The translations under genes and the position numbers were made by a program. A model generated the notes under the pieces. It was not told where the DNA came from. It was given only the letters and a program-made list of their open reading frames with translations, and ran no database searches. DNA of 64,000 bases from Dermacentor variabilis (lineage: Eukaryota > Arthropoda > Arachnida > Ixodida > Ixodidae). The stretch is from NCBI RefSeq assembly GCF_050947875.1, contig NW_027460346.1, positions 744,001-808,000 on the forward strand. Reading direction: 5' to 3'. Of this stretch, positions 56,395 to 64,000 are shown in pieces (the stretch's first letter is position 1; the number at the start of each line of letters is the position of its first letter).

Positions 56395-57040
56395 TTATTA
56401 ATAATAATACTTTATTGATGACTTGAGTATAATACAATGCTAGAATCGGGCCTGACAAAGCCGCAGTGGGCTTGAATGGCAGTGCCTGGCAGGCAGCGAC
56501 AGAGCCATCAGTAACACGTTATTAATTTGTAGACAACAGTGAAAGATAAAACACGTGACAGGCTTCTGATCACGCGTTAATGTGTCTAAGAGCCTTTCTG
56601 GGGCCACATTTCGTCTTCACGTGTTGTATGAATTGGGGAAGTAAATTAAGCATTGCGACGACATAATAGTAACGGATTCTTCGACCGTATCTCGTCTTAC
56701 AGAGGGGTGCAACATAAGGATTCTTCGGTCTCAGGCAAGAACAGGCACATAAGGAGTTTTATACTCGCTTATCCAAAAATGCTCTAAGACAACAGTTTCT
56801 AGCAGAGAAGCATTGAAATCAGGTAAAGACAAAGTTTTGAACACATCAGATTTGGGGGAGATATCATATGCAACACGCTTCAGAATGCCACGAAGGACGG
56901 AATTGACCCGGTTTATCAAATGTTGAGCGCCATGACCATATGTAGAAATCCCATACCAGATTACACTGTAGCATGAGGCATGTACTACAAGCTTGCGAAC
57001 AGACAATGGCATGTACGTTTAATTATATATTTTGATTAAT
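56395..57040 (-). mobile_element. Jockey/CR1-like LINE 3' part
   Basis: Minus strand from 57012: MPLSVRKLVVHASCYSVIWY, ISTYGHGAQHLINRVNSVLR, then TLSLPDFNASLLETVVLEHFW. This corresponds to the RT C-terminal segment (L..LI.Y.S..YG...WG) and the tail of Jockey/CR1-like LINEs. The 3' end reads CAATAAAGTATTATTATTAA (minus), at about 56397-56420. 5'-truncated. Confidence 0.72.
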
Positions 57041-57093
57041 AATTTGTCCCGCCCTCCAGGATTGCAATGACCTATATCTTTTAATTCGCCAGG

Positions 57094-57520
57094 GGCAAAA
57101 TTACGGATGTAATAATGGCAGCAACCTTTCAATTTTGCCCACAACTTCTTAGCATTGTCGCCGGAAAAGAAAAGACGCGTCTATGTTGTGTGTGTGCCTT
57201 CTTCGTTCGACGTCCTGTCCTTGTGCGCGCATAAGTCTCCAAAGAACCTTTCAAATAAAGATAAAATTTTCATTTCTCAGCTTCCTTATAGTTTTTAACG
57301 TTCTTGAATGCAGGGGTGCAACAATGGAAACTTACACAAAAGGACATTTGTAAAAATTTGTTTATGGTTTGAAATGCCTTCTAGAACTTCCGATTTTCAT
57401 TCACTGAAGCTCGTTGAACATAATAAGTCTGGTGTTGAAGACGTTGGGTCGTTTTCATGTGTAGAAGAAACTAGAGTTTGGGTGAGCTTATATACCAACA
57501 GCACATCTAGTAAAGGGCCT
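57094..57520. repeat. dispersed repeat, copy 2 (partner 11712-12075)
   Basis: The same ordered blocks as copy 1, with about 60 bp extra around 57180-57300. Confidence 0.75.
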
Positions 57521-58309
57521 CGGAACTTCAGAAGTTGGCTGGCCTGTGCATACGTATCTCAGTATACAGAAAAAGCCGTCCATCTGTGTGAAGAAACATG
57601 CTAAATCGTATCTTGCCTGTGCGATTGGCGGAGTGTAGGAAGTCCCGCTCACTTGCTTTATAGTATATCGACCAAACAGAGCGCTGCAATAGTGACAGGG
57701 CAAACACGGCACGAGCTTTCTGCCAAGGATAAGACTGCTGAGCATTTGCCTGTGCGAGGTGGTTCCTGCATGTCTGAACCAATTCTTTCAATCATCATTC
57801 TCATAGTCGGCAGAAACATTGACGGCTTGGCGCATGATTTATTGGAGCCATATTACATCAAAAATAAGCGTGTCATTTCTATCAGCGACACGCCCGGAGC
57901 TCAGCGCAACCTTAAAGATAAATTCTTTGATTGTGTGCCAGAATAGGCAGGCATTTTCGCAATTTGATCTCCGCGGTTGGATTGCTGCGTGCAATCTGTT
58001 TGCGCACGTTGGCAGCGTCCCTTGCAAAAATTGGTCAAAACGAGCTGTCAGGCCAGTTGGCTTTTCATGGTTTGCAAATGACGCCAGAAAAGCAAAAGGT
58101 AAAGTACAAGGAAGCATCAGGACGATTTGAAGGCGCTTAACTGCAAAAAGTAAACCAGTCCGCTCTGAACGAATTCAGGTGCGAGTGACGCTCTATTCTG
58201 CCCTGTTCGTTTTCATTTAGTATTCGCATGCTATTTACGCCCGAACAAGTATGAAAGAAATTTACCGGTGATTACGATACTCCCTAATGCGAAATTTGGG
58301 CGCAGCTCT
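57521..58309. other. unassigned DNA
   Basis: Frames up to 103 codons on both strands overlap one another and show no motif. Confidence 0.35.
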
Positions 58310-58680
58310 ATACGGGTTGTCATTTCGCGACACGTTGGCTGGCACGGACAGCCTGTCTCGTGCGACACGTTGCAAACGGAGCGAAGCGTGCCCCGACTGC
58401 CTCGCTAACCTGGAGATCGCAAGAGGTAGCGCGTCGGTGATGCGGGCGCGCGATTCACACCAGCCACCGAAGACCGACCTCCCAGACGAACGCGTGCGCT
58501 ATACTGTCGCCTTCTCGTAGCCATCGTCGCCGCATTGCGCTTTTCTTCCCACCGTTTCGCCATGCCCTCCTCCTCCACTTTCCTCCTCGCGTCTTTCATC
58601 CACCACTGCGCCACGCGTTCGCCCTTTCACCATTCGCTGTGCTCGTTCCCTCGATTACGTCGACGCTCACCGCAGGAACG
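58310..58680. repeat. dispersed repeat, copy 2 (inverted partner of 1930-2235)
   Basis: GACAGCCTGTCTCGTGCGAC, AACGGAGCGAAGCGTG, CTGCCTCGCTAACC and TCTCGTAGCCATCGTCGCCG correspond in reverse complement to the left copy. Confidence 0.6.
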
Positions 58681-58724
58681 GGCACCTAAGGGCTGCGCTG
58701 TAAATGCCCAACCACATGCAGCAC

Positions 58725-58870
58725 GGTATACGCGTCTCGCTACGCGTACACGTAAGCGTACGCGTCAGCGTGCGCATCAGCGTCCGCATACGCGGGTGAT
58801 TAAGGGAAGAGCGGTCAGCTGCGCGATACGCGCAAGCGTGCGCGCCTGGCTGCGCGTAGCACAGGGCTGA
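58725..58870. repeat. CpG-rich alternating purine-pyrimidine tract
   Basis: Many short copies of TACGCGTA, GCGTACGCG, GTGCGCATC and CGTCCGCATACGCG. Frames through it are artefacts. Confidence 0.7.
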
Positions 58871-59189
58871 CAGACCAGCGGACCAGCGATGGCGGAAACG
58901 TTCGTCTTTGGCTTTGAGAAAAGTTTGCCCTTAATTTCATTATGGCTAGCCATTTTTATTTAGTTTATCAATGTTAGAGCGAGTACATTGTTTTTAAGTT
59001 GAGAAAAGCACGCCGTTTGTATCTACACATCCTTACGGCAAGAAAACCTATATCAATGATCAACATCACGCGCGATAGCGTCTGCTTGCTCACGACTGCA
59101 GCTGACGTCTGCGCGCGACCACACACGACGTTGCTGTCGAGCTTTTGTTTAGCCGCTTGCTTCGCCGGCATCAGCGTTCTCTTCCCGCA

Positions 59190-59322
59190 ATGTACCACAT
59201 GAGGAAGAAGCTCTTGCTGCTCCCGCTCTTGCAATGGCGACGGGATCGCAGAAAGCGTCTGCGGCGACGTTGGTGGGTCCGGCCAGTCTTTCAACGGCGT
59301 AAAGAAGAAGAACTTTACGGCT
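59190..59322 (+). pseudogene. Harbinger/HARBI1-like transposase, first exon-like piece
   Basis: The ATG at 59190 opens MYHMRKKLLLLPLLQWRRDR, an Arg-rich stretch, then WWVRPVFQRRKEEELYG. The (R)nRxWVRP.....R...GEY pattern is the N-terminus of PIF/Harbinger transposases and their domesticated HARBI1 relatives in arthropods. A strong donor (GTGAGTAA) begins at 59323. The next homologous piece begins at 60485. The exon junction does not keep frame by one base, so a small indel or a wrong splice choice is implied. Confidence 0.6.
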
Positions 59323-60140
59323 GTGAGTAACTTCTTTCCTTTCGATGATCTGCAGTGATAGAACTAGGAGCCAGTGTTTGGACATGGGGACTTATCTTCG
59401 TCGGGACAGCGATTACTTATCAGCGTTATTAAGTGCGCGCATAAGTGAAAGGGTTAAAGTAGTAATGCAGGGATCGTACTCGCAGCGCGCCAACGCCCAA
59501 GTCGCAGAACAGCATCGCGTAGTCGGTACAAGATTCGTCCAGGTTGACAGCACCGATCGAAACGATAACGTGATGTACGCGAACAGAGGGAACGACAAGA
59601 GTACGGTGTAGTTCGGAAAGCGCGAAAGTATAGGCGAAGATCGGGCTCATTAGCCGCCGGAAGCACGCAGATCCTATATTGGATACGACGTGACGACACC
59701 TCACGACGTTTCAACAGCCGTCTGTCTAACCCGTGTAGGCAGTGGAACATACCGTCACTTAATTCTTCAGCTTCAGAGGGAAGAAGCACTTGATTCTATC
59801 TAACAGACGATCTGTAATACTAATTTGGAGCTTCCTTTATTATTAACAGTAGACCATACTGTTTATAGAGAGCTTGTGTAGCATCTTCTTGCACAAAATT
59901 CGTAAGGATTAAGGTTTGTAATACATTTTCTGTTATTCAATATTTTATTTGATATCCAGCTTACTTTTCCTTCATTTCATTCGATATTCGATTCTAAATC
60001 TACTTTTCGGTATTAGCACACCCGTACAAAACGTTAAGGACTGTTAGTTATATTTGTGCCATTAGTACAGCACATAGATTCAAGAACACCTTTTCACACG
60101 TGTTGGTTGTCATATATAAAGCTTGTGGATGACATACGAT
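59323..60140. other. unassigned DNA between the Harbinger-like pieces
   Basis: If the two pieces belong together this is intron. Frames at 59345-59789 on both strands are short and unrecognised. Confidence 0.4.
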
Positions 60141-60143
60141 TTC

Positions 60144-60350
60144 CTATATTTTCTGTCTCTCAGAAGTGTGACTGTAGAATATGAAGTGTAATGTAATTAA
60201 ATTGTGACCTGACAGGTTAAAATGCTGTGCAACTAATTTCGAAAGTTTCTTGGCAGTGGCCGCACAATTTCTCTGTAATATACCGTTGACTGGCTCTCCT
60301 GTTTTGCCGACACACTGTTTGTATTCAAGCATATAAACAAAGCAGGGGGT
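60144..60350 (-). mobile_element. possible Penelope-like GIY-YIG fragment
   Basis: Minus strand: VYMLEYKQCVGKTGEPVN, then KKLSKLVAQHFNLSGHNL. The pattern (Y..CVGKT..PVN...H....K..KPVA.HFN.PGH) resembles the GIY-YIG endonuclease segment of Penelope-like elements. Short, with no RT attached, lying between the two Harbinger-like pieces in opposite orientation. Confidence 0.5.
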
Positions 60351-60484
60351 CTAGTTAATCATGGCTAGTGGCAATGCGCGTGTGTCAGTGAAAAGTGTAC
60401 AGCTCCTGATACCTGCGCGTGTACGTGGGCAGGGCGTGGTCTTGCTGCCAGGTAATAATGCACCATTCTTTACAGATGCAACTG

Positions 60485-60640
60485 ATACATCAGGATGACC
60501 ACGGATTTTTCTACAAGTTCTTTAGAAAGACGCCACACCTCGTTGACAAACTATTGATCTTTGTCGCAGAGGACCTCACACGGCAGCACCACATTCGAGA
60601 AACCCCTGGAGCCGGGAGAACGACTTGCTGTAGCATTGAG
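60485..60640 (+). pseudogene. Harbinger/HARBI1-like transposase, second exon-like piece
   Basis: The acceptor CATTCTTTACAG ends at 60472-60484, followed by MQLIHQDDHGFFYKFFRKTP, HLVDKLLIFVAEDLTRQ and, after a one-base frame change near 60600, EKPLEPGERLAVALRF, then a donor-like GTAAAGG. D.E.FF.FFRM.P..FD.LL..V...L.....PI.PGERLA..LRFLATG is the standard start of PIF/Harbinger transposases. The DDE catalytic exons are not found downstream in the window. Confidence 0.68.
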
Positions 60641-60719
60641 GTTTGTAAAGGATAGTTACCCCTAGAGTAATAATGTGCCATTGGAGGAATACAGAACACC
60701 GTTTCTTTGTCATTTAATG

Positions 60720-60800
60720 TATCATTTATTTTATTTTATTTACATAATACTGCCCGCCGCCTTTTGGCAGCCAAATCAGGAAGGGGCCCCAAAACATTGA
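60720..60800 (-). mobile_element. LINE 3' end
   Basis: TTTATTTTATTTTATTTACA followed by CCCGCCGCCTTTTGGCAGCC, i.e. on the minus strand a short GGCTGCC..GGCGG hairpin followed by a TAAATAAAATAAA tail. Typical of CR1/Jockey-like LINE ends. How far it extends to the right is unclear. Confidence 0.4.
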
Positions 60801-61990
60801 AGCAAAACAAAAGAAAGAATGAAACGACTGACAATGAGCATGCATAAAAATACTAATACATAATCTAGTTCACTATAGACAACTAAATATTTATTAGCTA
60901 ATAAACAAAGAAACAAATATAAGGAATGGGGCACAAAATGCTGATATAAAATAAGAGAAATAGTAATGAAGGTACTGACAATGCGCGTGAAAAGAAATAC
61001 CAGAAAGAATGACCACGTGATCACAGAGACTGAAAGTTTCCGCCTAGTGCATCACCAGTGTAGCAGTTATGGCTAACTTAATCAAAAGAACTGCAATCGA
61101 ATGGTATCGCACAAACGCTATCTCAGTGCTTTTGACCTTGCGCATCCTGTAAAACATGCACTGAGGAATGCTTGCACATGTAGTATTAAACAAAGATGGT
61201 AGCTAACCTACACAAATGAATTTTGATCGTATATCACCCAAAAAGGGCCGCCACAGTCATGGAGATCATTGTGAAGAAAAATCATGTCATGATAATTAGT
61301 ATGCAAACAATTGAGACATGGGTACTAATTTTTTTTCAACTTGCATTCAACCTACTTAGCATCCGGGCAAGACATAAAAGACGTTGTCTTGGCTTACTGT
61401 GTGGGGATTGAGGCGGCTAGACTCTGCAATGGTGTGTAAGTCGTATTGTGGCGATTGTGCCTGCAAAGTAATAAACAACTGCAGAACAGCACGACAGCAG
61501 CAGAAATTCCCTACATTTTTACAGGTTAAGAATTTTTTAAAGTTCACATGCTGTTCACGGCTCCCATCAGGTAGCCCTGCTTCCTGCCAGAGAAGCAGGG
61601 TCATACGTATAAATGTCTCATTTACGCGCTGCCTTCAATATAACTGATTACGTACAAAGACTTTGGCCAAACATCCAATGCAGAACATGCAAAACCAAAT
61701 CTGAAACTGAGCTACGAAACACAAAAAAAGCAAGGATTGTGGCTTGTGGACGATAGTTGTGGGGGAGGTAGAGGTTGTTTGCGTTGGCAGTGAACCTCGC
61801 CTCCTGTCTAGGTGGTGGCAAGACTTTTCCCTTTCTGCTATCTCTTCTGATAGTAATAAACCAATTTGAAAAATGCTTGCGCTGCTAGAACGCCCTGACA
61901 CGCTTTACAACTTGCAGCATATAACCGAAATTTTCAATGGGGACTGGTTGAAGGTCCATTACATTCTTTTTTTTTTTCACAGGCATATGT
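60801..61990. other. unassigned DNA
   Basis: AT-rich, no recognised domain. Frames of 82-88 codons at 61356-61647 on both strands have several Cys but no family I know. Confidence 0.35.
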
Positions 61991-63107
61991 TGTGATGACC
62001 CTAATATGGGGACAACGGTTCGTGTACTCAATGGTTTTAACGGTTCTCTTAGGCGGAGCCTCCGAGAACCCAATTCAGGACAAAGCCGTTGGTTTCGAAC
62101 ACACACACAAATTTTTAATGGAACTAAAGAAGGCTTAAAATAAATGATAGAAAGAAACAGAAAGACTAAAATAAAAACTCAAATAGACATCACGGCGGTA
62201 AGACACATTTGGGGCTAGTGTGAAGCTAACTAGTGTGCGAGTCCGGGCTTGACACGACGGCAGGGACGCATAACAGTCTCGATGCGAAGACGCGGCGACA
62301 AGTTGGCGAAAGGAGTTGCGCCGGTCTCACCAAAGGTCGTGATGTAAGTTGACTGACCGGGCGACCGGAGGGCGCCAGCTCTGGCTTGGAGAGGTAAAGC
62401 AGGCGGCTTGGTGGCACGAGCAGACGGCGGCGGCGTTCTGGCCGGGCAGCTGGGTGCAGAGCTCGGGCCCGTAGCCCGACTGCTCTAGTCCTGCCCACGG
62501 GCACAGAAGCTCGAACACCGGCATCGGACAGCAGGCGGCACGACAGACGGGGACGGCGTTCTGGCCGGGCAGCGGGCGTAGAACTCGGGCCCGTAGCCCG
62601 ACTGTTCTCGTCCTGCCCACGGGTGCAGACGCTCATTGGCCTTGAGCAGCTGGCGGCACGCTCGGGTAGACGGGCGACGCACAGGAACGGGCTGGCAGGA
62701 GGCCCCGGTCGGGTGAAGTCCTGGTGGCTCGGGTCCGGAACCCGTCGGCCCGTCTTCAACTCCTGGTCCGGTGGTTGACCTCCTCCTGGCGTCGCTTCCT
62801 GGAACTCCCCGGCGTCTCCCCTGCGTCTCTCCGGCGTCTCCCCTTTCTGCCAGCGCACCACGCTTTTTCTTCTCTCTGGCCGATTAGGCATTCTCCGATT
62901 GGCTGCCTGACGCCCCGTGGTCTTTCCTAATTAGTTTGCTTTTCTTCTTTTAGTTGTTTTTCTTGCGCCGCGCGTTCACGTGCCGGATGCTCTTCGGCGT
63001 TGTCGTTTTTCACCTTCTAGCACGGAATTTGCCTCGGCGCGCGCACTCCTTGTCGTCTGCTCCTGACCGTCCCGATGACCGCACCATGTCGTGCACCACA
63101 CATCACA
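61991..63107. repeat. solo-LTR-like repeat, second copy, with internal duplication
   Basis: Same family and orientation as 30392-31341: starts TGTGATGACC, ends ACACATCACA. It is 1117 bp, longer mainly because of a tandem duplication of about 130 bp at 62440-62640 (TCGGGCCCGTAGCCCGACTG occurs twice). No matching TSD: flanks TATGT and TAAGC. Frames up to 221 codons on the minus strand come from GC richness; they are not conserved with copy 1. Confidence 0.72.
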
Positions 63108-64000
63108 TAAGCCCCTTTTCTAACAAGTTTTTCTGAAGAAAAACTGCCGCTCAGTGCGCGACATAGTTCTCAACGCTACAGTCATGATCCGTTCACAAGA
63201 ACGCACTGTGTGGTTCCATGGCACAGTTCACTGAGCACACAAAGGAAAACACAATTCAAAGAAACCACAACTGAAAAGAAAGAAACTGTAGCATCACAGG
63301 CTATCACGACACACTCTATAAACCATCAAGTTGAAGTCACGAAGTCCGAGGTCGAAAGATCGTGAAGAGCTATAAGCGAAGCATCGGCTCCTTTAGGTGA
63401 CCCTTTCCCATACCAAGCGAACTAGACCTTTATCTTCTCGGTCAGAGTGCACTGACCAGTTCGTGATCATATCGCTCCGGGCATTAATGTCTTTGCATGG
63501 CGTCGACCAAGTCACTGCCTGCGTTCTAATGTAGCGAACATTGTAACGCGTGGTTGCCGCATCAGTGCCAATGGTCGAACCACACACGAGTGCATGAAAA
63601 CACAAAGAATGTTCTGATCTTTAAAGCCACAAGTTGGTGGGGTACACATGCCTGAGCCCTCCCAAGTGCACATAGGGTCACAAGCAGTTGCCTTTGTTGA
63701 ATTCAAGGAACGCAGTAAGGACAACTCAATACTTTTTATTGAAACCAAACCTGCTTCCTCAGGAGCCCTGATATCTTCAGGTCCAGCTTGACCCTGGCGC
63801 AAACACTCCGACACACTATATTTAGCCTGTAGGAGGTTCTCAGTTCTAACTTTCTCAACCAGGCCCATGCACGGCGACTCGGAACCATGTACGAGCCAGT
63901 CATCGCCCGCGCTAGGCTCACGCAGCACCGGTTGAGATACGGAAGCGATATGCTCCCTGCTTCGTGAGCAAACATCAGTATCTATGCCTACAATGGCATC
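63108..64000. other. unassigned DNA with one open frame (63512-63928, minus)
   Basis: A 138-codon minus-strand frame contains several Cys and Trp residues and no low-complexity runs, but I recognise no domain and see no splice or promoter signal. It may be part of a gene or element that continues past the window's edge. Confidence 0.3.

Noticed and set aside
62226..62891. 221-codon minus-strand frame
   Set aside because: Lies inside the second LTR-like copy; the extra length comes from its internal duplication.

Overview
This window looks like a transposon-packed intergenic stretch of a hard-tick (Ixodidae) nuclear genome. The main evidence is a tRNA-headed SINE of about 243 bp that I recognise as the Ruka-type family of ticks. 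At least nine copies are present, the youngest flanked by a perfect 15-bp target-site duplication. Other evidence is a mixture of LINEs with RNase H, Ty3/gypsy, Penelope-like, mariner and Harbinger remnants, long microsatellites, and spliceosomal exon signals (GT/AG). Nothing looks bacterial, and I see no rRNA, CRISPR array or ribosome-binding-site organisation. Species cannot be told from sequence alone.

Layout. 1-6 kb: a LINE 3' fragment, then a degenerate GTCGTCAT-type minisatellite that reads in opposite orientations on either side of about 4.14 kb and is capped at both ends by tetranucleotide arrays. 6.7 kb: one clean exon of a cytochrome P450 (heme-binding region), the best candidate for host coding sequence. 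7-24 kb: mostly unassignable DNA with fold-back repeats, SINEs, a Penelope-like fragment with a GIY-YIG-like region, an orphan EEP endonuclease domain, a mariner remnant and dispersed repeat pairs. 24.8-29.9 kb: a near full-length but inactivated Ty3/gypsy element with 145-bp LTRs, sitting in a TA microsatellite. 30.4-31.3 kb: a solo-LTR-like repeat with a perfect 5-bp TSD; a second copy lies at 62.0-63.1 kb. 31.6-35.7 kb (minus strand): a second Ty3/gypsy, interrupted by an RTE-like LINE and joined in frame to the front half of another LINE. 37.3-40 kb: a small TATA-preceded reading frame with one internal stop, next to a 2.1-kb candidate terminal-inverted-repeat element. 40.9-48.2 kb: three LINE copies end to end. 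51.7-55.2 kb: more LINEs. 56.4-57.0 kb: a minus-strand LINE tail. 59.2-60.6 kb: two exon-like pieces of a Harbinger (HARBI1-type) transposase with a Penelope-like fragment between them. The last kilobase is unassigned.

The genes do not form a pathway. What the window shows is a layered history of insertions: old, frameshifted LINE and gypsy copies, cut by younger insertions, with SINE copies young enough to keep perfect TSDs. Nearly every coding region is a decayed mobile element. The P450 exon, the 144-codon TATA-preceded frame and possibly the Harbinger-like exons are the only candidates for host genes.
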